From Bacteroidales bacterium (GTDB lineage Bacteria > Bacteroidota > Bacteroidia > Bacteroidales > Lentimicrobiaceae), in the NCBI GenBank assembly GCA_016709025.1, contig JADJEQ010000011.1:224084-288083 (forward strand): a DNA stretch of 64,000 nt. Reading direction: 5' to 3'. The position numbers and the translations under genes were made by a program. Numbering within the stretch: the first letter of the stretch is position 1; the number at the start of each line of letters is the position of its first letter. The notes beneath the pieces were generated by a model that ran no database searches, was not told where the DNA came from, and saw only the letters and a list, made by a program, of their open reading frames with translations. Of this stretch, positions 41,912-51,542 are shown piece by piece.

Positions 41912-44608
41912 TTATTCTTTTATAAACTTACAGACCCCGAAAGCTTTCCCCCCGTATACCTTTAAAACAAAAAGTCCTTTTGGCAGATTGCTGATATCAA
42001 CCGTTGTTGAAGCACCGTTAACAGATTGATTTAAAACCTGCTGACCACTTGTGTTTTCGATGGTAAGCTGATAAATACCGGTCATTTCAAAAGTTTCAAC
42101 TAAAATAGTCTCCGCGGATGGATTGGGCGAGATCCTTAGTGTCAGCCTGACAGTAAATTCATCTATTCCTTCGGTGCAGGCTTCCATCACCTTCTCACGG
42201 CTGCTGCATCTTTCGGCATTTTCAAATATTTCATAGTACTTCCCCGGCATCCCTAAATAATCGCAGACACTTTGTACCTCACATTTCGATAAGGATGGGT
42301 TTTGAAAAATATACAAATCTGAAATCGACCCTGCACTCACATGATCAAGTCCGGTTAAGCTGGTCAGTAGAGGATTTCCGAACAATCTGACATAACCGTT
42401 GACGGAAGTTACATTATTCAGCTCAGTTATACTGGCAAGCGCATTGTTGTAATATATATCAAGATCTCCGTTGATCATAGTCAGGTTATCCAGTCCGGTA
42501 AGGTCAGTCAGAAGATCGCAACCTGAAATCAGCAATCCATCAACAGAATTTATATTTTCAAGTGGCGCTAAAGAATTCAATAATGGATTTCCCCTGCAAA
42601 CAAGATAACCGACAGAGTTCAAATTATTCAGAGCTGAAATATTGGTCAGTTGATGAAGAGGCCCAAGCAACATTCCGATACCTACATTATTCAGACTTCC
42701 CAGCCCGTTAAGGCTATTCAATGAGTAATTATCATACAGCCGCAGGTTTCCGCCAACCGATGTCAGGTTTTCCAGTCCGGTCAGGTTGGCCAGGTTTGGA
42801 CAATCATAAATACTCAGATCACCGCCGATTGAGGTCAGGCCATTAAGACCAGTCAGAATTGTGAGCAGTGAATTTCCATAAATGTCAACATCCCCGGTAA
42901 CGGAGATAACATTCTCAAGCCCTGTCAGGCTCAGGAGTGAGTGGTTCTCATAAATACTCAGATCTCCCGGAATCGCCTTTAACTGTTCGAGTCCTGAGAA
43001 ACCGACAAGCGATTGGTTGTTAATTGCAGTCAGCCCGAGTTTTACCGACGACAGCTTACTCAAACCCGAGAAATCAAAAAGTAATGTATTTGATTCTACC
43101 CAAAGGTAGCCTCCGACAGCCTCCAGGTTGCTGAGGCCCCCAAGATCAGAAAGCAGTGGGTTTCCTCCATACATCGGGTCGCCGATAAAAAGGTTGCCTG
43201 ATACAGAAGTTATCTGACTCAAACCACTCAGATCGGTAATATCGCTGCCGCAAATTCTTACATCACCCTGTATATGACTGCACTGAGGGTAATTGGCCGG
43301 AAAACTGTCAACATCAGCCTGTGACAGCATAAACAGGTTTCCTGCTGGTGGGCAGGGCAATGAAACTCCGCAGGCATCGGCCACCTCCACTGGTGAATCG
43401 CATCCGCCGGCATTGTTGAAAATGGTAATTGTTCCCGAAGGATCAGGGAGATAAGCACATACACTGGCTACATTGCATAAGGAAAGCGAAGTGTTTTCAA
43501 GGATTGACAAATTAGCAATGGAGCCTGCATTCAGGTTATCAATTCCTGACAGACTGTTCAGTACCGGGTTATGGCCAATGTAAAGGTCGCCGTTGATTGT
43601 ATTCAGGCCACTCAGGCCCGATATATCTGACAGATTCTGATTCCCTGCTATGCTTAATTCCCCGCCGATCGAAGTCAGGATATCAATCCCGTTTACACTG
43701 ACCAGTGAAGCATTGTTGTTTATCATAACATCGCCGCCAACTGATGCAAGGTTATTCAAGCCTTCAAGGGTTAAAAGATTGCCGTTGGAATCGATGTATA
43801 GAAAACCGGGAATACTAACCAGTCCTGCAAGCCCGTTCAGGCTGTTAATGGCATTGTAAGAGATAAAAATGCCTTCGCCGATGGACGATAAACCATGCAA
43901 GGATCCGATGTCTGCAAGGTTTGGATTAAGCCAAAGTGAAATTCCACCTCCTGCCGATGTGAGAGAATCCAATCCGTTTAGACTGCTGAGTAATGTGTTA
44001 CCCCTGATGGTTAAATCACCTCCCAGGGAAGACAGGTTTTCCAGGGCTGATATCCCTGTTAGCCCGAAGTTATCGATGATACTTACATCTCCACCGACCG
44101 TAGTCAGACTTTCAAGACCGTCGAGACCGGACAGAATAAGGTTGGAATAAACCTTAAAATCGCCACCGATACTGTTCAGGCTTCCAAGCCCTTCCAAATT
44201 AACAAGTCTATCATTCCCTATCTGAAAGTAAGCACCAATCTGAAGGTCTCCACCTACTGAGACCAGATTGTCAAGACCTGACAATTTATTCAGATAATTA
44301 TTCTGAACAATCAGGTCCCCTCCCACCGAAGTCAGGTTGAGCAAACCGGAGATCGCCAGTTGAAAATTAGATTGATATATATGCAAAAAACCACCAATTG
44401 TATTGATAACACTCAATCCGTCGAGGTTCGTGATTTCCCAGCCATTAATTTCAACATTTCCAACAATTTCGGTGCACCCCGGATAATTTGACTGAAAATT
44501 ATAAATTTGTTCCTGGGTCGTAAAACTAATACCCTCTGATAAGCAGCCCTGAGCATTTGCAAGATTCAATGACAACATTGAGATCAGCAAAAAGAGTGTC
44601 TTTTTCAT
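41912..44608 (-). CDS. T9SS-sorted leucine-rich solenoid protein, copy C (two fused solenoids)
   Basis: An 898-residue protein made of two complete units. Unit 1 (about 20-420) begins GCLSEGISFTTQEQIYNF..NYPGCTEIVGNVEI and ends with the C-cap CNVASVCAYLPDPSGTITIFNNAGGCDSPVEVADAC. Unit 2 then starts with a second N-cap (CPPAGNLFMLSQADVDSFPANYPQCSHIQGDVRI) and ends CEVQSVCDYLGMPGKYYEIFENAERCSSREKVMEAC. Between the caps lie many repeats of the L.GL..LTS.GGDL.I..N type. A single T9SS type A sorting domain closes the protein (ISPNPSAETILVETF...KGLFVLKVYGGKAFGVCKF). The gene therefore looks like an in-frame fusion of two neighbouring family members, or an internal duplication. Confidence 0.85.
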   Translation of the reverse strand: MKKTLFLLISMLSLNLANAQGCLSEGISFTTQEQIYNFQSNYPGCTEIVGNVEINGWEITNLDGLSVINTIGGFLHIYQSNFQLAISGLLNLTSVGGDLIVQNNYLNKLSGLDNLVSVGGDLQIGAYFQIGNDRLVNLEGLGSLNSIGGDFKVYSNLILSGLDGLESLTTVGGDVSIIDNFGLTGISALENLSSLGGDLTIRGNTLLSSLNGLDSLTSAGGGISLWLNPNLADIGSLHGLSSIGEGIFISYNAINSLNGLAGLVSIPGFLYIDSNGNLLTLEGLNNLASVGGDVMINNNASLVSVNGIDILTSIGGELSIAGNQNLSDISGLSGLNTINGDLYIGHNPVLNSLSGIDNLNAGSIANLSILENTSLSLCNVASVCAYLPDPSGTITIFNNAGGCDSPVEVADACGVSLPCPPAGNLFMLSQADVDSFPANYPQCSHIQGDVRICGSDITDLSGLSQITSVSGNLFIGDPMYGGNPLLSDLGGLSNLEAVGGYLWVESNTLLFDFSGLSKLSSVKLGLTAINNQSLVGFSGLEQLKAIPGDLSIYENHSLLSLTGLENVISVTGDVDIYGNSLLTILTGLNGLTSIGGDLSIYDCPNLANLTGLENLTSVGGNLRLYDNYSLNSLNGLGSLNNVGIGMLLGPLHQLTNISALNNLNSVGYLVCRGNPLLNSLAPLENINSVDGLLISGCDLLTDLTGLDNLTMINGDLDIYYNNALASITELNNVTSVNGYVRLFGNPLLTSLTGLDHVSAGSISDLYIFQNPSLSKCEVQSVCDYLGMPGKYYEIFENAERCSSREKVMEACTEGIDEFTVRLTLRISPNPSAETILVETFEMTGIYQLTIENTSGQQVLNQSVNGASTTVDISNLPKGLFVLKVYGGKAFGVCKFIKE

Positions 44609-44647
44609 AAATATTTACCTTTTGAATTAATGGCCTGAAAACTAGTA

Positions 44648-46240
44648 TTAATCCTTCACGAATCTTCCGATCATCAACTTATGCTCACCGATAATTTTAA
44701 CGATATAAAACCCTTTGGGCAAATTGCCAACATCGATCCACCCGGATTTCCATGCAATGGTATTGTTAAACACTTGCTGCCCATGGCCATTGATAATCTC
44801 CAGATGCAGATCTCCGGATATCATCAGAGTTTCAATAAAAATACTGCCGTTTGCCGGATTTGGGTAAATGCTGAGATTCCCGTATAAATGATAATCTTCA
44901 ACCCCGACTTCTTCGCAGGCCGTCAAAACTTCGGCTGTAGCAGAGCATCCAGATGCATTCTCCGAAATGAATGAAATTGCTTCGGGCAAATTGAGATAAT
45001 TGCAGATGCTTGTAATTTCACAAACCGACAATAACGGATTAAATTCGATTTCTAAACCTCCGATGGTCGCAGCATCTATATCATCCAAACCGGCCAGACT
45101 CTGCAACGAATTGTTTGATAAAATTGCCAGACCACCGCCTCCCAAAGATGACAATCCTTCCAATCCATTCAGATTTTCCAGGGCTTCATTGTTGGAAATT
45201 TCCAGCATTCCGCCTGTTGCTGTCAGGTTGTTCAAACCTGTCAGACTCTGTAGTGAACCATTACCTGAAATATTGAGCCCTCCCCCGATGGTCTGAAGGT
45301 TCTGAAGGCCGGCCAGGCTTGTCAGTGAGTTATTTAACTGAATCAGGCATTCGCCCCCGACGGAGGTTAAATTTTCAAAACCTGAGAGACTTTCAAGTAA
45401 ATTGTTATCATATAATCTTAGATTATAATCAATTGTAGTAAGGCTATTCAATCCATTGGTATTGATTAAAGCATCATTCTGTGTAATTTCAAAGCTATTC
45501 CCGATATACTGCAGACTCTCCAGGCTTTCCAGACTGGTCAATGATGGGTTTTCCCTGATAAGCAGATCAAGACTTACAGAGGTCAGATTTTCAAGGCCAC
45601 TGAGTGAACTTAAAGAATTATTATCCTCAATCCATAGAATACCCCCGACTGATTCCAGGTTATTCAAACCATTCAGATTAACTAACAAAGGTGTATTGAC
45701 AAGATGGAGCATGCCGTGAACAGATGTAATTTGTTCCAATCCGGCCAGACTGGCAAGGTTGGGGTTATCTGAAACTTCCAGATTACCACCCAGTGAATTG
45801 AGGTTATTCAACGCTGATATATCGGATATTAATGCATTGCCACGATTCCAGGTCCCAATTTCTAGATTATTACCAATCGAATTCAGATTTTCTAATCCAT
45901 CAAGGCTTGTAAGATATAGATTCGACCATATGTATAGACTGCCGCCGATTGTTGTTAAATTGTTCAGTCCTGTCAGGTCAGGGAGCCAGGTATCATTAAT
46001 AAATACATCGCCGTTGACTTCCGTTAAGACACTTAGTCCATTCAGGTTGGTAATCGGATCGCCTGCTAAAGGATTATTGGAAATTGTTAAAATCCCCTCA
46101 ATAACAGTACATCCCGGAAAAAGAGACTGAAATTCATCTACCTGCTGCTGGCTGGCTAACGAACAACCACCTGGCAGACAACCTTGAGAAACCAAACCGT
46201 TGAAAAGGACAAATGCTAAAAGAAGTACATTTTTTTTCAT
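44648..46240 (-). CDS. T9SS-sorted leucine-rich solenoid protein, copy B
   Basis: A 530-residue member of the same family. Signal peptide to about residue 18, N-cap GCLPGGCSLASQQQVDEFQSLFPGCTVIEGILTI, roughly 15 solenoid repeats (LNGLNNLESVGGILWIEDNNSLSSLSGL and similar), C-cap CEITSICNYLNLPEAISFISENASGCSATAEVLTAC, then a T9SS type A sorting domain (SIYPNPANGSIFIETL...LPKGFYIVKIIGEHKLMIGRFVKD). Start and end lie 39 bp from the neighbouring copies, so it is probably co-transcribed with them. No catalytic residues are apparent. Confidence 0.85.
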   Translation of the reverse strand: MKKNVLLLAFVLFNGLVSQGCLPGGCSLASQQQVDEFQSLFPGCTVIEGILTISNNPLAGDPITNLNGLSVLTEVNGDVFINDTWLPDLTGLNNLTTIGGSLYIWSNLYLTSLDGLENLNSIGNNLEIGTWNRGNALISDISALNNLNSLGGNLEVSDNPNLASLAGLEQITSVHGMLHLVNTPLLVNLNGLNNLESVGGILWIEDNNSLSSLSGLENLTSVSLDLLIRENPSLTSLESLESLQYIGNSFEITQNDALINTNGLNSLTTIDYNLRLYDNNLLESLSGFENLTSVGGECLIQLNNSLTSLAGLQNLQTIGGGLNISGNGSLQSLTGLNNLTATGGMLEISNNEALENLNGLEGLSSLGGGGLAILSNNSLQSLAGLDDIDAATIGGLEIEFNPLLSVCEITSICNYLNLPEAISFISENASGCSATAEVLTACEEVGVEDYHLYGNLSIYPNPANGSIFIETLMISGDLHLEIINGHGQQVFNNTIAWKSGWIDVGNLPKGFYIVKIIGEHKLMIGRFVKD

Positions 46241-46279
46241 GGTAAATTGATTTTTAAGTGTTTATAGAAATAAAAACAA

Positions 46280-47536
46280 CTATTTCTTTATAAGTCCAGC
46301 AACGGGAAACTTTTGCTTGTTGCACATCTTAACAAAATAAACCCCTGACTCTAAATAGTGTACATCGATGGCTGCAAGGGTTCCGGAAAACTGCTGATTT
46401 ATTATTATCCTGCCACTTACATCGTGAATGCTCAGCTCAAAATTATCTGCAGCAGATTGAGTATCAATATATATATAACCGGAGACGGGATTCGGGTAAA
46501 TTTTAAGATTTCTGTTTAAAGGGTAATCTTCAACTCCGACTTCCTCGCAGGCGGCTGATATATCATAGGAACTTTCGCAACCTTCGGCATTTGAACTGAT
46601 ATAATTTTCATACGGAAATATTTCAAGAAATTCACAAATATTGGAAATATGACAATAAGAAAGCATGGGATTATAGTATAGGTAAAGCCAGGAAATAGAT
46701 ATAGGGCTGATATTTTCAATACCAACAATGCTGTTGAGCGATATATTCGCTGTTATAGCCAGGGTATTGGAACCAATTTCAGTCAGGTTACTCAACGCAT
46801 CAAGTTTTGTTAAATTTGGATTATTATTTATTACGAGACCCGCACCTGTCGATTTCAGACTATTTAACCCTTCTAAATTCGCAAGTTCAGGGTTTTCTGA
46901 TATGTTTACAAGTCCTCCGACAGTCTTTAAATTCTGTAAACCATTCAGGTCCTGAATACTGTTACAATCGTCAATTATAAGATCTCCGCCGATGGAATCA
47001 ATAGCCCCAAGGCCTTCCAGACTATTCAGATTATTATGCCATAGTTGAATGGTTGATCCGATGGTTTGCAAATTCTCAAGGTCACTGATGTTTTCAAGAT
47101 TATTATCGGATATAAGTTTAAAACATTTTCCAATGGATGCCAGTGATTCGAGGCCTGATAAACCAATAAGTGAATAATTTCCTGAAATTTCAAGATTTCC
47201 GCCCACAGCAAAAAGATTGTTCAAGCCATTAAGCCAGGCAAGAGAAGTTGCCCCGTTAACATCCCAGTCGCCGATATAAAGATTGCTATCCACTCTCGTT
47301 ATCTGCTGAAGGCCGTTCAGATTTGTCAAATTATTACCGCTTCCACCAATAAGCACGTTTCCCTGAATTTCAGTGCAACCCGGATAGATCGCAGAAAAAT
47401 TATCTATCTGAGATTGAGCAGAAAATGTTTTCCCTTCCGGCAGGCAGCCCTGGCCGCTGCTTTCTGAGAATGCTGCCAACAAGCAGATAAAAACAATAAA
47501 TTTTCTCAAATGGATTTGTCTTTGATTAAAAGACAA
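46280..47536 (-). CDS. T9SS-sorted leucine-rich solenoid protein, copy A (first of the operon)
   Basis: A 418-residue protein and the promoter-proximal member of the cluster. The N-terminus MSFNQRQIHLRKFIVFICLLAAFSESSGQ is a signal peptide, slightly longer than in its siblings because there is no other in-frame Met. N-cap GCLPEGKTFSAQSQIDNF..IYPGCTEIQGNVLI, about eleven repeats, C-cap CHISNICEFLEIFPYENYISSNAEGCESSYDISAAC. A T9SS type A sorting domain follows (KIYPNPVSGYIYIDTQ...LESGVYFVKMCNKQKFPVAGLIKK). The EEVGVEDYPL linker before the sorting domain is almost the same as in copy B, showing recent common origin. Confidence 0.85.
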   Translation of the reverse strand: MSFNQRQIHLRKFIVFICLLAAFSESSGQGCLPEGKTFSAQSQIDNFSAIYPGCTEIQGNVLIGGSGNNLTNLNGLQQITRVDSNLYIGDWDVNGATSLAWLNGLNNLFAVGGNLEISGNYSLIGLSGLESLASIGKCFKLISDNNLENISDLENLQTIGSTIQLWHNNLNSLEGLGAIDSIGGDLIIDDCNSIQDLNGLQNLKTVGGLVNISENPELANLEGLNSLKSTGAGLVINNNPNLTKLDALSNLTEIGSNTLAITANISLNSIVGIENISPISISWLYLYYNPMLSYCHISNICEFLEIFPYENYISSNAEGCESSYDISAACEEVGVEDYPLNRNLKIYPNPVSGYIYIDTQSAADNFELSIHDVSGRIIINQQFSGTLAAIDVHYLESGVYFVKMCNKQKFPVAGLIKK

Positions 47537-48008
47537 TTATAAACGTATTTACCCCTATTCAATTTTAAAATAAAATAATCAATTCATCAGAATAGACAGG
47601 AATACAAATTAATTAAATCACCATAAGGAGAAAGTGTGAGAATTTCTAATTGTCTAATTTCTAATTTCTAATTTCAATTTTCAATTTCTAATTTCCAATT
47701 TCCAATGCAATCTGAGAAGTTTGAGAAGGCTGTGTAATTTGTTTTTCAGATGATTACGAAATTCCGAAATCCTGAAACAACTGGTTTCGAAGCCACCGTT
47801 TCCTCAGAGTCCAAATCATCCTTGTTCATTTCAGAACTTTACCCGGAATTTAGATTTACCTCCCTGGAAACCACTTCGTTCATCAGCAGATTTCGGAAGT
47901 TCAACTTCTTACTTCCGACTTCTGACCTCTGACCTCTTACTTCGGACTATTTGTCTCTCAGTCTCTCAGTCCCTCCAATTAAACTTTTTACTTTAGACTT
48001 TAGACTTT
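47537..48008. repeat. Low-complexity intergenic region
   Basis: No gene is visible in these 472 bp. 47640-47706 is a tandem run of TTTCTAAT/TTTCCAAT units of about 8-9 bp. 47910-48010 consists of related words (CTTCTGACCTCTGACCTC, TTTACTTTAGACTTTAGAC). The repeats lie just after the stop of the M28 peptidase gene and upstream of the solenoid cluster. They may also contain that cluster's promoter, which I cannot place. Confidence 0.65.
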
Positions 48009-49637
48009 TTACTTTCTCTTAAACTCCGACCCCTCTTTCCACCCCGGGAAAGTTGTTTCATTCGCCAATTTCAGTCCCACCCTGAACAACAATTTTGCAT
48101 CTTCTTCCACACCCGACAAATCCCAGCCAACGTCATACTGGTCGGTAGGTTTATGATAGTTATTTGCCAGCCATTCTTTTTCCTTCTGATGCATCCATTC
48201 TTTTCCATGCTCCCGGCTGTCGCAATTGCCGCGGGCATATAATCCCGGCACCCCGGCTTTTGCAAAACTGAACTGATCGCCCCGGAAATACATTCCTGTT
48301 TCCGGATTTGGATCCGGAAGGATGTAACGATTCTGCAAATCTGCAAATTCCTTCAGGTAGTCTTCCAGCTCCGACTGACCGTATCCGGTAACCATCACGT
48401 CCTTCATCCGTCCGTAATACAACATCAGGTCATTGTTGATGTTGGCAACGGTTTTACTGAGTTCAAATGAAGGATGTTCCACATACCACGCCGAACCCAA
48501 TAAGCCCTGCTCCTCCCCTGTCGGGGCAAAAAAAGCAATGCTGCGTTCAGGTTTATCCTTCAGTTTGGTAAAAGCCTCAGCAATTTCCATCATCCATGCC
48601 AGGGTCGTACCGTTATCAACAGCGCCGTTATAGATGGAATCCCCGTTAAGTGGAGTACCGACACCAAAATGATCCCAGTGACCTGAATAGATGATGACTT
48701 CGCCGGGACGAGCAGTACCGGGCAGCACAGCCATGATGTTGTGCGACAGCTTATTGGTGAACCCGGAGATCATTGATACCGAAACGCTGGCATCCATTTC
48801 CACAGGCTTAAAATCAGGTCTGCGTGCCATGGCGATCAGGCTGTCGAGGCGTTGGTTTTGTCCGGTAAACAACTTAACAGCGGCATCGCGGGTAATCCAG
48901 CCTTCAATTTCGCAACGATCCTTATAGCCATCATCAGGCTGAAGGTAAAACTTTGAAGCTGTTGCCCCACTCACCACCACCGACCAGGGATAACCCGCCT
49001 GTGGAGTTTCATGTACGATCAGCACTCCCGTGGCACCCTGCCGGGCGGCTTCCTCGTATTTGTAGGTCCAGCGGCCATAGTAGGTCATAATGTTGCCTTT
49101 GAAATTGGTTGAATCCCCGCTGTTGTAACCAGGATCATTTACCAGAACGACCACCACTTTTCCTTTAACATCAATGCCTGCATAATCATTCCGGTTATAT
49201 TCCGGGGCGACAATGCCGAATCCGGCAAAAACCATGGGAACATTTTCCAGGTTCGTTTGCTCCTGTATCCGTTTTGAGAAAACCACAAAATCATCAATAT
49301 ACTTCAGTTCAAGGTTCTGACCTCCGGTATTTATCCTCATCTGCTCCGATGGCTGACAACTGACTTCCACCAGGGGAACCTCCTGGAAATAACTTTCCCC
49401 GAACCCGGGTTCCAGCCCCAGCCGGATAAACTCCCTTTTCAGATAGGCCATGGTGCTGTCTTCGCCCACCGTGCAGGGTTTTCTGCCCATAAACGCATCA
49501 GAGCCCAGTACCTTGACATAATTAACCAGATCGGCTGTATTGATGCTGTCTTCGGCATTCTGAACATCGGTGTTGCTGCACCCGCTCAATAGATTCAGGC
49601 TGAACAGCAGGCTTGCCAGATAAAAAGTGTGTTTCAT
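48009..49637 (-). CDS. M28 family zinc peptidase lipoprotein with PA domain
   Basis: The frame opens at 49670, but the ATG at 49637 (MKHTFYLASLLFSLNLLSGC) starts a clean lipoprotein signal with lipobox LSGC; this gives 542 residues. A protease-associated insert lies around 110-270 (VFAGFGIVAPEYNRNDYAGIDVKGKVVVVLVNDPG...AARQGATGVLIVHE). The M28 catalytic domain follows: YSGHWDHFG (first zinc ligand His and nearby Asp), NGAVDNGTT (bridging Asp), TGEEQGLLGS (catalytic Glu pair), NINNDLM and a late histidine region near REHGKEWMHQKE. Members are aminopeptidases or carboxypeptidases at the cell envelope. The gene is single, on the minus strand, next to the tRNA used by the prophage. Confidence 0.88.
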   Translation of the reverse strand: MKHTFYLASLLFSLNLLSGCSNTDVQNAEDSINTADLVNYVKVLGSDAFMGRKPCTVGEDSTMAYLKREFIRLGLEPGFGESYFQEVPLVEVSCQPSEQMRINTGGQNLELKYIDDFVVFSKRIQEQTNLENVPMVFAGFGIVAPEYNRNDYAGIDVKGKVVVVLVNDPGYNSGDSTNFKGNIMTYYGRWTYKYEEAARQGATGVLIVHETPQAGYPWSVVVSGATASKFYLQPDDGYKDRCEIEGWITRDAAVKLFTGQNQRLDSLIAMARRPDFKPVEMDASVSVSMISGFTNKLSHNIMAVLPGTARPGEVIIYSGHWDHFGVGTPLNGDSIYNGAVDNGTTLAWMMEIAEAFTKLKDKPERSIAFFAPTGEEQGLLGSAWYVEHPSFELSKTVANINNDLMLYYGRMKDVMVTGYGQSELEDYLKEFADLQNRYILPDPNPETGMYFRGDQFSFAKAGVPGLYARGNCDSREHGKEWMHQKEKEWLANNYHKPTDQYDVGWDLSGVEEDAKLLFRVGLKLANETTFPGWKEGSEFKRK

Positions 49638-49831
49638 ATTGATGGTTTCTTTGGGATAAATCCGGTACAAGTATGATTGCCAGAGGCTTAGGCACCATTC
49701 AATACCAGGCGAACCTTTAACGTTTAACTCAACGGCTAAGGTAATCAGAAAATAAGCGTTACAGAGGAGCGGATGGAAGAATACAGCCGGATTTATACTG
49801 TTGCTAAATTTTCAGCAAAATTCTTCAGTTC

Positions 49832-49862
49832 ATTGCAAATATTAAAAAAAATCCTAATTTTG
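49832..49862 (+). promoter_or_regulatory. tRNA gene promoter
   Basis: ATTG (49832-49835), 19 bp, then TAATTTTG (49855-49862): the best match in the window to the Bacteroidetes TTTG-n19-TAnnTTTG promoter. Transcription would start about 10 bp before the tRNA. Confidence 0.7.
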
Positions 49863-49877
49863 CACTCCCAAAACGAT

Positions 49878-49951
49878 GGCGGGGTAGCTCAGATGGTTAG
49901 AGCGCAGGATTCATAACCCTGAGGTCACGAGTTCAACTCTCGTCCCCGCTA
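49878..49951 (+). tRNA. tRNA with CAU anticodon (probably elongator Met)
   Basis: A full cloverleaf can be drawn. The acceptor GGCGGGG pairs with CCCCGCT (first pair G-U); the D stem is GCTC/GAGC; the anticodon stem CAGGA/CCCTG surrounds the loop TTCATAA; the T stem is ACGAG/CTCGT with loop TTCAACT. The discriminator is A and CCA is not encoded. Position 31-39 is an A-C mismatch instead of the usual A-U. The absence of the initiator C1-A72 pattern favours elongator Met; a tRNA-Ile with modified CAU cannot be excluded. The integrase gene starts 100 bp downstream, so the 3' end is the likely phage attachment site. Confidence 0.88.
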
Positions 49952-50051
49952 CAAGGACCCTTTAATGGGTTGAATATCAGTTCTTTAAAGCACTTTTTTG
50001 TTGTATAACTTATACAAGAGTTTGGTACCTGGGGAGGTAAAAAACACAAGT

Positions 50052-51170
50052 ATGAACAATTACAAAAGAGCAAAGCTGAACGACAGGAATAATGACCTGT
50101 CAAAGAACTGGTACGTTGAATATCAGTATCTTCATCCTGAAACCAGGCAATGGGCAAGGTTCAGGACATGGATCTCCTCCAGATTGAGAACGGGCACAGC
50201 CCGTCGAGAAAAAGCAGCAACAATTTGTAAAAATTTGAATGCCTGGCTCATATCGGGAGGAAATCCTTTTGCCAAAGAATTAATTGGCAGCCGGACAATC
50301 AAAGATTCCCTTCTTTACATTCTGTCAATAAAAGAGAGCAACTGCCGGCGCAGGACCTACCACACATACAAGCATGTGATGATGCTCTTTTTTAAGTACC
50401 TGGACTTGAAAAAGCTTTCCAATATCACGATCGATGATATGAGCAGTTCTATTGCTCAGGAATTTATGGACTGGACAAAAATGGAGCATGGCGTCCAAAA
50501 CAGGACCCACAATTACTATCTGATGGATATCAGCACCTTTTTAATGAACTGGTAAGCAGAAACCATATCGAGGCCAATCCTTTCAAAGGGATAAAAACTT
50601 GAAGCTGAAGAAACATCAATTGTGGCTTTCAAGAAATCCGAACTGGAGATTGTAAAGACCAAGCTCAGGGAGGATGATAAAATCCTTTACTGCATTGCCG
50701 GACTGATTTTCTACTGTGCTCTCAGGCCAGCGGAGATCATGAGGCTAAAGGTTTCAGATATGTACCTTGAAGAGGGAATGGTCCATATCAGCGGCGGACA
50801 GTCGAAAAACAAACGGAATGCGTGGATTAATATCATGAATAAAGATTTCATTGAGGATCTGAAATCGCTGAACCTTGATGTTTACCCGGAAGACTATTTT
50901 ATTTTCACCAGGCATCTGAAACCCGGCATTAAGGAGGCAGCCCCGACAAGGATAGCTGAAAGGTGGCGCAAATGGGCGAACGAGAACAACATTAAACGTA
51001 ATATTTATGATCTTAAGCATACTGCAGCCGGAATGGCAAACGATAACGGCGTTCCTATGCGCGACCTGCAATTGCATTTCAGACACTCAGAACTGGGTAT
51101 TACTGAAAGATACCTTCAGCGGTTCCGGAGAGTTCCGGGGCCAGGATTGATGAGATATCCGAGCTTCTGA
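50052..51170 (+). pseudogene. Tyrosine-type integrase, frameshifted
   Basis: The N-terminal part (from ATG 50052, MNNYKRAKLNDRNND, to 50555) has the SAM-like core-binding region. The C-terminal part (from about 50595 to 51170) has the catalytic residues: Arg in CALRPAEIMRL, Lys in QSKNKR, LKHTAAGMAND, FRHSELGITERY with the nucleophile Tyr. Between them the frame is lost near 50548-50552, continues one frame over as VSRNHIEANPFKGIK, and returns near the A-run at 50593-50598. Both halves lie in the same frame and the sequence is otherwise complete, so two compensating indels explain it. In its present form the protein would stop at TAA 50553. The gene points away from the tRNA, as is usual for tRNA-integrating prophages. 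Confidence 0.85.
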
Positions 51171-51218
51171 TCAATAATCCCCAGGGGTTGGCCATTTATT
51201 GTCCAGCCCCTTTTTGCA

Positions 51219-51542
51219 TTATTCTTTCTCAATTAAAAGAATGCATGCGTCCCACAGTGCCTTGTAATCCACGGTTTCGTCCTGCGGCATTTCAGAAAGT
51301 GAGATTTTGTGAATCTTAATTTCATCTTCACATTCCTGGGATAACCAGTCATTGTATTCACGGACATCAGATTTGCGATCTTCAATTGTTGCAGAATACT
51401 TTTCCTGCAAATTGACCCTTACCTGTATGGCTTCATCCCCATTTATGTCGATATCCAGGGTTTCAAATTCTCCGTTTGGTGTCTGGATTATGCGTGTTTT
51501 AGGCTTTCCGAGGAAGAACGGTTGAAGTCCCGGAAGTAACTT
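51219..51542 (-). CDS. Small phage protein downstream of the tail fibre
   Basis: The frame is open from 51542 to the stop at 51219 (107 codons): KLLPGLQPFFLGKPKTRII, then a segment with ETLDIDINGDEAIQ, EYNDWLSQECEDEI and the end DYKALWDACILLIEKE. It has no ATG; a TTG at 51410 would give 63 residues, but the plausible, compositionally similar sequence upstream argues that the gene is longer and that its start was changed by an indel. It overlaps the frameshifted C-terminus of the tail fibre by 44 bp. The protein is acidic and soluble, without a recognised domain. Function unknown. Confidence 0.5.
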   Translation of the reverse strand, partial: KLLPGLQPFFLGKPKTRIIQTPNGEFETLDIDINGDEAIQVRVNLQEKYSATIEDRKSDVREYNDWLSQECEDEIKIHKISLSEMPQDETVDYKALWDACILLIEKE

